NCBI GenBank assembly: GCA_014529385.2
Contig: CM043959.1
Span: 56,714,753-56,778,752 of the forward strand
DNA from: Adiantum capillus-veneris
Taxonomy: Eukaryota > Streptophyta > Polypodiopsida > Polypodiales > Pteridaceae
Direction: 5' to 3'
Length of the DNA stretch: 64,000 nucleotides
Shown here: in pieces, positions 20,798-31,616 of the stretch
Position numbering within the stretch: the stretch's first letter is position 1
How the letters are laid out: every line of letters begins with the position of its first letter
Position numbers and translations under genes: made by a program
The notes under the pieces: model-generated
What the model saw: only the letters and a program-made list of their open reading frames with translations
Told to the model about the DNA's origin: nothing
Databases searched by the model: none

Positions 20798-21095
20798 CTA
20801 TGAAGGGAATCCTTACTGGGGTTAGCATTGTGACTAAAATTGCTGGGAGACAATGGGAAGACCTCACCTTGGAACCACAACCATAGTAGTAAAGATGGCC
20901 AATGGGTCTATTGTTAAACTTATTGGGATGGTAGAAGATCTCAAGATCAAGGTCTTTGGACATAAAATAAGAATTACCTTCATTGTTATGGATTTCTCCA
21001 AGCACACTGTGGCATCTGAGATGATCTTAGGACGTCCTTTCATGACGGAAGCAAAAATGGTGCATGACTGGTCTACAAACCATGTCTACTTATAG
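20798..21095 (+). pseudogene. Upstream (conventional) protease of element D, active site lost
   Basis: The pattern of plant gypsy protease is recognisable: a T-G-V-S-I-V-T-K segment (about 20815-20840) stands where D-G-G-S-V-N-I-V-T is expected, so the catalytic Asp is gone. Then come K-M-A-N-G-S, G-M-V-E-D-L-K-I-K-V and the C-terminal M-I-L-G-R-P-F motif (about 21024-21045), followed by H-D-W. Two stops at 20884-20889 break the frame. It lies in the normal position before RT, so D once had two protease-like domains, this one and that at 21853-22264. Confidence 0.6.
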
Positions 21096-21852
21096 TTCCA
21101 AGATTCTGTCATTCAAGTGGATCTTGTAGCTGTTCGAGCACATCCTCTAGGAAACAGGTTTATGATTGATCATAGATCTGACACCATAGTGCACTCGACC
21201 CCATTAGTATTGTTACACGTGTAAAGCAGACACTGATGTTGGGGAAGATTCTCCTTATACGGATGTACTACTTGGGATGACTGAGTCAGACAATCTGGAT
21301 TGGGTCTACCTAGCAGCAGCCATAGACACTTGGGAAAACATGGGGACAACCTGGGTAACACTTGAGGGGGATGAAATGCCACCACTCATATTCTTAAATA
21401 TGCTAGAAGCAATGCATATAGCTTCTGATGACCTACAGGATGAAGGTTTGACTGGCATTGGAACCAATAGCGTCTCATAAGAGTATAACCCACAGGATCT
21501 GGGGTCAAAATCATCAATTTAAATTGACTCTGAGGACGAAGAATGAGTTAAATCTTAGTGCAAATGTGGGGACAAACCATTTAGGGCCCAGTGGTACCCT
21601 AGATGACAATCTATCCAAGTGAGCAGAAAACACAAGTAGCGATTCATCTAGTGACTCTTCACTAGAGATCGGTCATAATTGAAAATTAGACAAGAAGAGT
21701 AAGAGATATAAGAGGTGACAATATCGAGCAAATGTGCATGCTAGAATAAATGAAAAGAAATCAGCCAAAGAATAAGTAGAGCTTAAAAAGATCCAAGCAA
21801 GAGTTGAGGCTCGAGAAAGACAACAACATCTTAGACGCCACAAGAGGCTAAT
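21096..21852 (+). pseudogene. Decayed middle of element D
   Basis: No RT, RNase H or integrase motif is visible, although these should lie here. Short frames (21277-21480) are acidic, with no known domain. From about 21690 the sequence is basic and Lys/Gln/Arg-rich (E-L-K-K-I-Q-A-R-V-E-A-R-E-R-Q-Q), like the helix before the retropepsin-like domain in G (46060-46160) and B. Several thousand bases have therefore been lost. Confidence 0.45.
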
Positions 21853-22264
21853 TTGGGAATCACGAAAGTGTTTTTTGAAGACACTGATGATGATTCATTG
21901 GAATCCGAGCCACCTCTACGATATCCAATTGAACTAAATAGCCTCTATGGAAGAGTACTATATAACGCATTATTGGATACAGGAGCTCAACATAATTTGT
22001 TATCTTATGGAGTTTGGTGTCATCTAGGAAAACCACCCCTATCCACAAGCCCCATCCAAGTCAAGGGTATCAATAAGAAGAAGACCACTGTTTTTGGAAT
22101 CCTACGCACTCTTGTTATGACAATGGAACCGTGGTTCAAAGCTTTTTGGTTATGCCTGTTGGTACTATGGAGGGTAATATAAACCTGGGGTGCAAATGGA
22201 CGTCTGCAGTCAAATGTAATATCAATTGGGAAACCAAGAGTATCACGACGTAGAAACCAACTCT
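21853..22264 (+). pseudogene. Post-integrase retropepsin-like domain of element D
   Basis: After an acidic stretch (E-D-T-D-D-D-S) the frame reads P-I-E-L-N and then A-L-L-D-T-G-A-Q, an intact D-T-G active-site motif (about 21970-21993), followed by N-L-L-S-Y-G-V-W. The C-terminal part, around 22160-22240, is shifted out of frame but keeps an N-I-N-L-G pattern equivalent to L-G-R-T-W in G. The domain ends where the truncated LTR of copia 2 begins at 22265. The match to G (46230-46560) is close over the whole length. Confidence 0.65.
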
Positions 22265-22462
22265 TAGCACATATGTACATGCGGTCACTAAGTGTGAACT
22301 CCCTAGAAGCTACTAGGCTGGCACTATAAGTGTAGTCCAGTTGTAGAATCACTGGCAGAGATCCTCCGTGTCGGTCACCTAACGCGCCAGTGAGTAAATG
22401 CCGTAAGCGGCCAAGACCCGTAGTGGATGCCAGCTCAAGGTGTAGAGCTCGACATCTCAACA
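22265..22462 (-). repeat. Truncated 3' LTR of copia 2
   Basis: It matches 25554-25752 almost exactly, with one substitution and one 1-bp gap by eye. The outer 129 bp that are present in the 5' LTR are missing here. It ends in CTCAACA at 22462, next to a polypurine tract (22463-22471; GAGGGGGAG on the minus strand). Confidence 0.85.
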
Positions 22463-23971
22463 CTCCCCCTCGAGCTCTGCATGTCGCAGAGTCCAAGCAT
22501 AGTCCGAAAACGTCGAAGCTTCTCAGCTCCGAGGGCCTTGGTAAAGATATCCGCTATCTGCTCCTCTGTGCTGACGTAGACCAAGTCGATGTCGCCCGCC
22601 AACACTCGCTCTCGAACGTAGTGGTAATGGACCTCTATGTGTTTGGTCCTAGCATGGAACACTGGGTTCCTAGCCAACTGCATGCTGCTGAGGTTGTCAC
22701 AATGAATGACAATCTGCTGGTCCACCTGCACTCCCAAGTCCTCAAGTAATGTGCGTAGCCAAGCTACCTCACACGCCGCAACTGCTGCACCTCTGTACTC
22801 GGCCTCTGTGCTCGATAAAGCAACCGTAGGCTGCTTTTTTGCTGCTCCAAGTAACAGCAGCACTCCCAAAAGAGAACATGAAGCCACTCGTAGATCTCCT
22901 ATCAACAATGCTACCTGCCCAATCTGCATCTGTATACCCATACAATGCTAATGGTGCATCTGCTGCATAGAACAATGCGTAGTCAAGAGTACCTTGCACA
23001 TACCTAAGTGTGCGTCGTACTCCATCCAAATGTGGCTTCCTCGAAAGTTGCATGAACTGACTCTCTAAGCCTACTGTGTAGCTCAAGTCTGGCCTCGTGA
23101 TAGTCAAGTAGATTAGACTACCCACAATCTTCCTGTACATGTTGACATCCTCAACAACATCACCCTTCTCTGCACTCAGCTTTGCATTCACATCCAAGGG
23201 AATGGAAATCGGCTTACAATCAGCCATACCATACTTTGACAACATGTCCAAAGCATATTGTCTCTGTGACAGCCATACACCCTCTGGAGTCCTGATCACC
23301 TCAATGCCAAGAAAGTAGCGCAACTCGCCCAAATCTTTCATTTCAAACTCCTGTTTGAGAAGACCCTTCACATGGTCAATCTCCATAGCATTGTCACCAA
23401 CAATAATAAGGTCATCTACATATATGGTAATGACCACAATCCCCACATCACTCTCACGTACATAGAGTGAATGATCAGCATGAGCTCTCCTAAAACCAAT
23501 ACTGACAAGATACTTGGCAATCCTGTCATACCATGCTCTAGAGCCCTGCTTCAACCCATACAAAGCTTTGAGAAGTCTGCATACATAATCTGGGTAACCT
23601 GGATCGACATAACCAGGTGGCTGATCCATATACACTTCCTCTTGCAACTCACCATTCAAGAAGGCATTCTTTACATCCATTTGATGCATAATCCATCCTC
23701 TAGATGCAGCCACTGCTATGACAGCTCTCACAGTCGTCATCTTTGCCACTGGAGCAAAGGTCTCCTCATAGTCTATGCCATACATCTGTGCATAACCCTT
23801 TGCGACCAGCCTTGCCTTGTGACGCTCAATGTTACCATCAGCCTTATGCTTGGTTTTATACACCCATTTACAGCCAATAGCTTTCTTGCCACTTGGCAAT
23901 GGCACCAACTCCCATGTGTCATTTGCTTCCAATGCAGCCATCTCTTCATTCATTGCATCATCCCAATGCAC
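22435..23971 (-). pseudogene. Reverse transcriptase-RNase H of copia 2
   Basis: Two frames make up one protein: 23971-22769 and 22941-22435, with a frameshift near 22845. RT starts with W-E-L-V-P-L-P and K-W-V-Y-K-T-K, followed by R-L-V-A-K-G-Y-A-Q and the Y-E-E-T-F-A-P-V motif. The catalytic Y-V-D-D is present, and then Y-F-L-G-I-E-V. RNase H begins at Y-T-D-A-D-W-A-G and continues after the shift with S-S-T-E-A-E-Y and C-D-N-L-S. It ends in the typical T-K-H-I-E-V-H-Y and D-I-F-T-K-A-L. Active-site residues are intact, and only the frameshift breaks it. Upstream it joins the protease remnant with no integrase between. Confidence 0.88.
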
Positions 23972-25151
23972 ATTTCCAACTCTTCGTATTTAGAGGTATG
24001 TCCCCTACATGAGCAATGGGGTGAGCTGTATCATCTCCTGTCTGCACATAGCCTGACACATCTGGTTTGCGCATATCTCTAAACCACTCTCCACGAGACG
24101 TCATGTGATTAGAGGCACCTGAATCCACATACCAAACATCATCTTGGGTGGAATTCTCTGCAGTCATTGTATTCATTACATGCTGCATAACAAACATGCG
24201 CTCGTTTTTGCTGTCATCTGCATCTCTGCTAGTAGATGCATAGTTGCCCTGTTCTCTCTTTCTACTTGCTTTTCCCTTTGGACAGTCACGTGACATGTGA
24301 CCTCTTTCACCACAAGTCCAACATTCTCTACTATCTGGAGTATGTTGCTGCCTGCTTGATCCTGCACCACGACCTCTTTGACTCCCCCTGCCTTGAGACT
24401 GGTTTCCCCTGCCACCTGTATTGTTTTGATTTGATTGACCTTCCAGAAATTGGCCCCTGCAACCCCTTGGGCCTCGACCACGACCTCTACCTCTACCTTT
24501 GTTGGAGTTAGAATAGAAAGCCTGTTCAGAATTATTTCTGCCATGAGAAGAAGATGTGTCAAGGTTCTTCTCCTCAAGAATAAGCATAGAAATCAAATCT
24601 TGGAACACGGGGATGTCGTCTCTTGTATTCATGGAAGACCTAAAATGTACATACTCATCTCCCAAACCATCCAAGCATGCACGGACAATGTCATCGTCTT
24701 CCACTGAGACTTTAATAGATCCAAGAGCCTCAATGATACTCTTGATCTTCAAGGCATAATCATTGATTGAGAGGTTGTTCCTCTTAACCTGATTTAGCTC
24801 CGACTTTAGTTGAAGCTTCCTGGCCTTGGTGTTCACCTCGAACACTCTGCCTAAGTTTCTCCATGCAATGGCGGGGGTTTCAGCATCCTGTAGATAGCCC
24901 ATCATGCCATCTGTGATGCTCATAGACAGCCAATACATCACTTTGCTCTGGCCTTGTTGCCAGTCCCTCAAAGCTTTCCTTTGTTCTGCTGTAGCATTTG
25001 CCTCGGGAATCTCTGGTTCCTTTTCATTGTCTCCTTCTACATAGTCCCAATAACCTTTTCCTTTTAGGAAATTTGTTATTCTAAACTTCGATGCAGGGTA
25101 GTTATTTTTCTCAAGCTTCTCAGTAACAATCTGACTGAAACCGTCAGACAT
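23958..25151 (-). pseudogene. Gag and protease start of copia 2
   Basis: A 397-residue open frame starts at ATG 25151 (M-S-D-G-F). The N-terminal part is a UBN2/retrotran_gag type domain (Y-W-D-Y-V, A-W-R-N-L, L-S-I-N-D-Y, F-R-S-S-M). A Gly/Arg-rich region follows (R-G-R-G-R-G-R-G, about 24490-24430), and then the zinc knuckle C-W-T-C-G-E-R-G-H-M-S-R-D-C. The protease begins at W-Y-V-D-S-G-A-S-N-H-M (D-S-G motif, about 24130) but is cut after about 50 residues. The frame ends soon after, where RT-proximal sequence (W-D-D-A-M-N-E-E) follows. The deletion joint lies at about 23960-24000. Confidence 0.85.
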
Positions 25152-25412
25152 CTTGAAGCACTAAGACAAAATAGCTGCAATCTGCAAAAACCTGCAAATC
25201 TGCTGAACCTGCTATCGTGGTTCCTGTAACGCTTTCTACACTCAACGAGTGTCCACAATCAAGCGTTTCACAACCACTATACTTGTACAGTAAATCTCTA
25301 TATACTGCACTTTGGAGACCTGTTCAGAAACTTGTGCGAAAAACCTGGTCGTGGATTGCGAACGAAGGGATTGTGATGCTCTTGCTCTCTTAGCCTCTCT
25401 TGCCTGCACCAG

Positions 25413-25424
25413 GCTCTGATACCA
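25413..25424 (-). promoter_or_regulatory. Primer-binding site of copia 2
   Basis: On the minus strand TGGTATCAGAGC directly follows the inner end of the 5' LTR. It is complementary to the 3' end of plant initiator methionine tRNA, the usual copia primer. Confidence 0.9.
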
Positions 25425-25752
25425 TGTAAAGAATGAGGATTCAAGAGAGCTACACAAGACAAGCACAAAGCACACAGAGATGGAAAGCTTCTTCTTCTTC
25501 TTCTTCTTCACAGAAAAGAGAGTACAAAATGACTAAGTGCTATAGCTGAAAAGTAGCACATATGTACATGCGGTCACTAAGTGTGAACTCGCTAGAAGCG
25601 TACTAGGCTGGCACTATAAGTGTAGTCCAGTTGTAGAATCACTGGCAGAGATCCTCCGTGTCGGTCACCTAACGCGCCAGTGAGTAAATGCCGTAAGCGG
25701 CCAAGACCCGTAGTGGATGCCAGCTCAAGGTGTAGAGCTCGACATCTCAACA
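25425..25752 (-). repeat. 5' LTR of copia 2
   Basis: The 328-bp LTR has TGTTGAGATG at its outer end (minus strand, 25752) and its inner end at 25425, next to the primer-binding site. It contains a (CTT)n tract (about 25489-25509 on the plus strand). The inner border is set by the primer site, and the outer by the CTCAACA end shared with the 3' LTR. Confidence 0.85.
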
Positions 25753-26310
25753 ACTCGCCCCAAGAAATGTAAAGAAACGTTGCATTAGATTTTTAAAAAA
25801 CTATTGGAAGCCCAAGGCTACTATGAAGGAAATGATCAAATCTAGGTGCCAAAACATACATTATGCTCATACCTGTCACCTGACCCATGTGAGCCCAATC
25901 CTGTAGCTCGAAAACAAATTGAAGATCGCAAAAAGAAAAGAATCACCGAATGCTACACATCCGCTCCAGAGCTAGTTTGGGTACCGAAGAAAGAACAATT
26001 TGTTCCACCTAGTTCAGGAACAGGGAAGTCAAATGAAGCTTCTTGCTCTTCATGTAGTTCCTATATGAAAATAGAAGCTTTGACACAACCTCCACCTACC
26101 ATTGTACATATCCATACAAACCAGGAAGAGTTTGCACCTCCTGTTGTAAGTTCACCACCTACAACAACATTGCAAATAAAATCATGGAAGAGTACCTTAC
26201 CACCCTTGCAACTAGATGAAACGCATAGGGCGGTCGAAAACTATCGGTTAAATCCTTCACCCATAACAACTTGGAACAATTGGTTTCAAAGGGTGATGAC
26301 ATTGTTCTAA
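25753..26310 (+). pseudogene. W-x-P-K/proline-rich tail of element D
   Basis: It matches 46843-47409 of element G throughout. The start (25753-25845) is a decayed copy of the G-W-I-P-K-K repeat region. The open frame 25846-26310 reads E-D-R-K-K-K-R-I-T-E-C-Y, L-V-W-V-P-K-K-E-Q-F, a Ser/Cys-rich stretch and a Pro/Thr-rich stretch, and ends W-N-N-W-F-Q. It is the C-terminal end of the post-integrase module, separated from its retropepsin part by copia 2. Confidence 0.6.
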
Positions 26311-27066
26311 AAGGTATGATCTACCCAAGGAAGGGGGTAGTCTTCATTCACATCAGCCTATTGAATTATTTCCCTCTTACCCTTCTTTCCCTAACCCTTG
26401 AGCTTTCTGATTTTAGGGATTGTACACATATAAATATATAGTAACTAACCACCCTAGTTTTTTTTTTAAAGTAAAAAGAAATTAGTAAAGAGCAGCACAA
26501 TACTAGTCAAAATCATTGACCCAGACCTACGCATGTCACATCTAGTACGCTGAAACAAAAACCTATGTCATCAAACACCTTTGATCCTCATCACTTGAGT
26601 GATGGAGGGTAGGTAGGATTAGTACGATAGGAGTGTTTCTGTTTTAGAGTTTAGTGATTAGCAAAATTCTTTTCTCCCACTGATGTGCCTCTACCCAACT
26701 GCTGATATTTGAGACCTCGAGTTCCCCAGCTACTTGTAGCAACTATGACAACAACAACCAAAAACAAAAAAAAACTAAAAAACTAAAAAAGAAAAAGAAA
26801 AGAGAAATCAAATAGCACAAACTTCTTCGTATTTTATGTTGACCATACTTAAGTGGTATAAGTAACAAGATCCCACTGATGTGCCTCTACCCAGCTGCTG
26901 ATATTTGAGACCTCGAGTCCCCCAGCTACTTGTAGCAACTATGACAACAACAACCAAAAACAACAAAAAAAACTAAAAAACTAAAAAAAAAAAAAAGAGA
27001 AATCAAATAGCACAAACTTCTTCATATTTTATGTTGACCATACTTAAGTGGTATAAGTAACAAGAT
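26311..27066 (+). repeat. 3' end/LTR of element D with a 196-bp tandem duplication
   Basis: A purine tract AAGGAAGGGGG (26318-26328) and the following about 360 bp match the region after the G polypurine tract (47417-47775), including a TATA-like box at 26427-26441 and a conserved block at 26520-26680. At 26675 the two diverge. D then has two direct copies of a 196-bp unit (26675-26870 and 26871-27066), each with an internal A-rich run. The duplication is young by eye, with few differences outside the A-run. Confidence 0.7.
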
Positions 27067-28960
27067 CACTAGTCTTTAGACCCCGACGAGAATTCCTAGG
27101 ATTAACTACTCTTTAGTCAACATTTTTTAATTAATGTTGGTCAATCTAGTACTTACTTCAGCCCTAGTCTTGTGTACTTCTCTTAGAGTCAAGTCAACCT
27201 AATAGACCTTAACTCAATTGCATTTCATTTAGGTACTACGCTTGTTCTAGTTGGCAATGATACAATTCATGATTTTTTTTGCATTTCCTAGATATATCAT
27301 GTATGCATCTCACTTATTGCACGCCTGCACATGCTGCCTTTGGGCTTTCATAATGTTGCTTTTCTTTTGCTACAGGTACTCCAACGAGGAGCCTAGCAGC
27401 TAAGGGACGAGCGAGGAAGAAGTTTGGGAAGGTTTTGGTGGGAACACATCTTTATTTTATTTATTATCCCTTTTTTTTGTCTTTTGTTATTTTTCATGAG
27501 CTGGCATCATGAGTGGGCGCGAGAGGTCTCTGGATGGGGCGAGGGCCAGCGAGGAAAAAATAGAACGCGTCGCAGGTGGTGCAGGTATGGTGGGCATCGC
27601 AGGCCATTATGCAAGTGGGATATTTCACGAGGCCACTACGGCATGTGACTCAAAGCCATTACCGCATGCGACTCAGAGCCATTACGATAACTAGAGCCGA
27701 GGGCAGAGGCTGTAGGAGCTGCGGAATTACGGCAGCAACGAGAGAGGGTGTGTGTGTGTGTGTGAGGATGAGATTGACGAAGTTCTGCTTGGGTGTGTGT
27801 GTGTGTGGCGACTTGCAGCACGCAATACTGAAGTAACTGCGACGCTGCTACAAAGGACAATCCAGGACTCTGACTCAGGACACCGAGCAGGAGTCAGGAG
27901 GGACTTGAGATTTGGGGTTTGTAATATGGGTAGCCGCTGGTTGTGTATGTTGGGTAGCTGTTGGTTGTGGACAGCATTAGCAAGACCATGGACAGCAGGT
28001 CGTCCCACTTGCGAGGCCATATGTACGTGCAAGCTGCAGCTCCGAAATACGAGGAATATAGGCTTCGTGTGGTTGGTGAGCTAGCATTCAAAGGTGCATC
28101 ACCAGGTAGCGGCCGGGATTTGACTGCAAGTAGTAGGGCCGAGAATGGTGGGTTCCAGGTCGCGAGTCAGCCAATTGAGTCAGGCCAACATCACCGTGTG
28201 TGTATCCAGGCCCAAGGGTCAAGCTCGCATGAGTGTGCGCCATTTGTGGCATCAAAGGCGGGGTGGATCCAAGCCTCCAGTGATTGCAAGCAAGTGTGTG
28301 TGTGGGTTGACAGCGCGGAGTCGGGCAGTGGCCAGATGCGGAAAACGGCCACCTATGTGTGTGGGTTTTGCAATGCGCTGCAGAGGTAAGCGGGTGTGTG
28401 TGTGTGGGGGGGCTTTTCGAAAACGCCAAACCTGGCCATTGATCACGTGTGTGTGTGTGTTGTGTTGCAAGACGCCACGGTGAGAGAGTTTAATGCTGCC
28501 AATTTTTCGTCGAGCTCAGCGGCATCCAGCAAGGCAATACGCCTGTGTGTGTGTGTGTGTGAGTTTTGCAATGCGCCAAAATCAGCTGCGCAAAATTTGG
28601 CAGGAGATCATGGGGTCAGGTCAATGTAGAGCCAAACTTGGCGGGCCAGCAGAATCGCCAAAGGGTTCTCCCCTTTTTTGTTCCTTTTTTTTTTTTTTTT
28701 TAATCGTCTTAGAGTGTGTTCCTACACAAAGTATTGTGTGTGTGTTTGTGGGGACGAAATCAAGGACCACCAATCTTGCACCATAGGAAATAATCCCATT
28801 GTGTGTGCATGCTTTTGAATAAGAATGTGTGTTTGTGTGAAGATGAGTCTTCCCTTGAGCAAATTTACAATGAGGACTCAAGACAAAATGGCGGAACCAC
28901 ATTGTTTTGTAAGAGGTGACGTCTCTTATATAAATAATTGAATGCTCACACACTATGAAT
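27067..28960. other. Spacer with many short GT runs, no recognised gene
   Basis: 27067-27400 is AT-rich with nothing recognisable. From 27740 to 28850 short GT runs recur at 27749, 27797, 28294, 28396, 28447, 28545 and 28733. Some are in a similar context, TTTTGCAATGCGC (28367 and 28563). A T-run lies at 28677-28702. Frames on both strands are driven by these runs (Cys-Val, Thr-His). None has a known domain. Confidence 0.4.
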
Positions 28961-30360
28961 TTACCCCTCATGTATCAGTTGATTGACACTCCGCACACAC
29001 AACAAATTCAATTGATTTCAACACAATCTCAATAACGACCTATGAAAACTCATTTGTTTTGGAATCATTGATACATTCGCACTCCAATTTCAATCGTTCC
29101 ATAGCACACAAACAAATCAATTAAGACATAAGTACAAAACTTGAGGCATAATGCATGCACTCTATTAAGTGCAAAACCTCTCTATTTTGCAAATCCATGT
29201 TCAATTTTCAATCATTGCAACATAAGTCGCTCAAATGACAAATCATCGAATTTCTTTATCATATCCAATCAAATAGACACAGTGATCACCAAGGTAATGC
29301 ACATAATTCATCTTCAATTGAGTACACAATTGAATCATTCAAAGTCAATCAATCTCATATACACCGATATTTTAGGCCAAATTAATCATCATAATTGGTA
29401 GAAAATTACCAATTATTCATTCACAATTTAGGCATAATTGGCCATTAATTAGGCACACACACCTAAATTTAGGTCGTCGATTTGTGCAAAAATTTCATTA
29501 AACTCTCATTGCATTTCATCAATTGCACACTTGATCACACATACATGAGTATATACATGCTAAATTAACTCAATTTTAATCAAAAATTGATCAAAGTTTA
29601 ACTCAATTTAGCATTGCACACACACAAAAATTAGGTGCACAAATCCAATTTTTTTGCTCAATTAGCAACGAAATTAGGCCAATTCCTAATGTTTGCACAC
29701 ACATTTCTTGCTAAATCATCAATCTACAAGCATTTAGGTGTTCAATTTGATTACAATTTCATTCCAATTTCATCAAATTAGGCATAAATTCCATCAATTA
29801 GGCACACACACCTAATTTTAGCAATGACTTAGCAACTCAATAGGGTCAACTTAATCAATCAAAAATTGAACGGAGTAGGTCAATCCACTTACAATTGATT
29901 GCATCCAAGCTAATCCTTGCTCCACGCGACGATTCCATCATGCACACACATGTGCGCAACTCCGATTCGGTCCGAAATTGATCAAAAATTGACCAAAATC
30001 AACACTCAATCACATGATTAGGCATAGATTAGAGCAATTAAGAGTGATGATCCTCCTCAATTAAGGGGATTTAGCATACATTTCAAATCAAAATTAGTGG
30101 TTAGGTTAGCACAATTAGCATGAAATTAGCATGGAGTTAGTACAATTAGCATGAATGGGATGCAAAATTAGCGAAGGTTAGTGAAAAATTAACAAAATCA
30201 AAAGAGAATTTAGGGGTTTTTGGGGTGAAATGACTCTATACACATCCAATTAAACCTAATTACACTACACACAAATCAAATCCTATCTAATTACAAGAAA
30301 TCGGTAATCCAATTACTCTTATCTTTTGCAACCTCAACTCCACTAGCGTAGGCAACCCGT
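28961..30360 (-). other. AT-rich leader of element E
   Basis: No coding capacity is seen. The stretch is rich in AATTAGGC/CAATTAG words and twice contains TTAGGCACACACACCTAA-like sequence (about 29448 and 29800), which is nearly self-complementary at its ends. It lies on the internal side of the E primer site, so it is probably the untranslated leader of a minus-strand gypsy element. I could not find coding sequence or a second LTR of E. Confidence 0.45.
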
Positions 30361-30377
30361 CCCCGGCAGCGGCGCCA
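30361..30377 (-). promoter_or_regulatory. Primer-binding site of element E
   Basis: On the minus strand TGGCGCCGCTGCCGGGG starts one base inside the LTR end at 30379. This type of sequence is the usual primer site of plant Tat/Athila-like gypsy elements. Confidence 0.75.
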
Positions 30378-30378
30378 A

Positions 30379-31334
30379 TGTTGGAGGCTCGCCATAGCAT
30401 AGGCAATCTCCCACAAATCTATCAATCCGGAGAGAGAGAGAGCATGACCCGGCTAGGGCTTGGAGTCATCACACAAAGAATGTGCGAGAGCGTCATCGGA
30501 TGCAAAGATTGAGAGGATTCAAGAGCGTGCATCCTCCAATGCAAATAGAAATCATCCCAAATCAACTAATGCTAATCGCACATCAAGCATCAATTTCAAG
30601 CAATCATCTACACACATCAAGCAACGAAGTGAAACACACTAATCTTGGAATCTCTCAAGCACAACTCTAATTACATGCATTGACGATTAAGCACACAAGA
30701 TCACATTCAAGTCGGCCACCCCAACCATGCCCATCATGGTGTCCAAATCAAATCACACATAATCAAATTAAGCTCAAGGCTTCTTAAACCTACACACACA
30801 CAAGCACACCATTAGAGGACAACTCTAATCCCTCAATCACGAGTACACCCACTCCGCTTAATCGAGAGAGTTAGATAAGGACTCCACTAATCGGAGAAGC
30901 TTAGCATAAGTAAGAGTTAGATTAGAGAAGATCAACACTTCAAAACAATGAAGGAAAGTAGAGAAACATGATTGACAACATAATGAAGACTAGATTAATT
31001 AAGAGAGGATTACACTAATTACATGCGATTAGCACTAGCCTTCTAAGCATGGGCATTAAGCTCAAAGGCTAGGCCATCAAGACCTCCTCTAGGGAGAGAG
31101 TTCTCAAAAGGTCCACTCAAGAATGACCTCTCATTAAGCATAGGGCTCTTTAATAGTTTTGGGCCTCAAACCCTTCAACTATGGGATAAAGTGAGCTCTC
31201 TAGCCTAGACTCATACAACTTTGGAACTCCTAAATGAGCCCAAGCCCTATACAATGAGAAGTAAATATTGTGTACATCCATAACATATCCACAACTTGGT
31301 GCATAATTGGTGTAGCCGTTAGCCGCTTCTAACA
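30379..31334 (-). repeat. 5' LTR of element E
   Basis: The 956-bp sequence has matching inverted ends (TGTTGGAGG at 30379 and TTCTAACA at 31334) and the primer site just inside its left end. Its outer end abuts the partial 3' LTR of F at 31335, so E most likely inserted into that LTR. A GA run of about 12 nt lies at 30430-30441. There is no second copy in the window. Confidence 0.7.
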
Positions 31335-31588
31335 ATAAACTACAGGGGGATTAAGGGTATCTGAAATCGAGGGCGGCCGGTTAGGCTGGGGGATGGACCA
31401 ACGGGGCTGAGGGTGACAAGGCCTAAAAATCTAAGGGGGGGGGGGGGGGGGGGGTGTCATGCCCATAGGGGTGTTCGGAGGATTGACCAGGCGGTGCAGA
31501 GCCTTCCAACAGTGTTGCCAAGGCTTCAACAGAGGAAAAATAAGTTTTTTTCTCTTCTTTTTCTTTAATTTTCAAAAGTCGGCTATCA
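31335..31588 (-). repeat. Partial 3' LTR of element F
   Basis: This 254-bp stretch matches 44219-44466, including the TATCA end, the phrase GGCTTCAACAGAGGAAAAATAAG and a G-run (20 G at 31435-31454 versus 13 G at 44318-44330). On the minus strand it starts TGATAGCCGAC just after a polypurine tract (AAGGAAGAGGGCTAA). It is cut at 31334/31335 by the LTR of E. Confidence 0.85.
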
Positions 31589-31616
31589 TTAGCCCTCTTC
31601 CTTTGGCTAGAGGCAT

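Larger units (their letters stand above)
22265..25752 (-). mobile_element. Ty1/copia element 2, deletion derivative without integrase
   Basis: The element lies on the minus strand. It has a 5' LTR (25425-25752), an iMet-type primer site, gag with zinc knuckle, the start of the protease, then directly RT and RNase H, a polypurine tract, and a 3' LTR cut to 198 bp (22265-22462). The two LTR copies differ by about two positions over 199 bp, so insertion was recent. The integrase region is missing. No target duplication can be seen because the 3' LTR is truncated and about 260 bp of the host element D are missing. Confidence 0.85.
20208..27066 (+). mobile_element. Ty3/gypsy element D, internally deleted, interrupted by copia 2
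   Basis: The remains in order are a gag-like frame, a decayed protease in the usual upstream position (20798-21095), a decayed middle without RT, RNase H or integrase, and a second, retropepsin-like domain (21853-22264). Then comes copia 2 (22265-25752), followed by the W-x-P-K/Pro-rich tail (25753-26310) and an LTR-like end. Tail and 3' end match element G (46465-47770) closely. Compared with G, about 260 bp of host element are missing at the copia site. Borders are approximate. Confidence 0.65.

Noticed and set aside
23471-24082. 203-codon plus-strand frame
   Set aside because: It lies antisense to the RT and gag of copia 2 and has no own motif.
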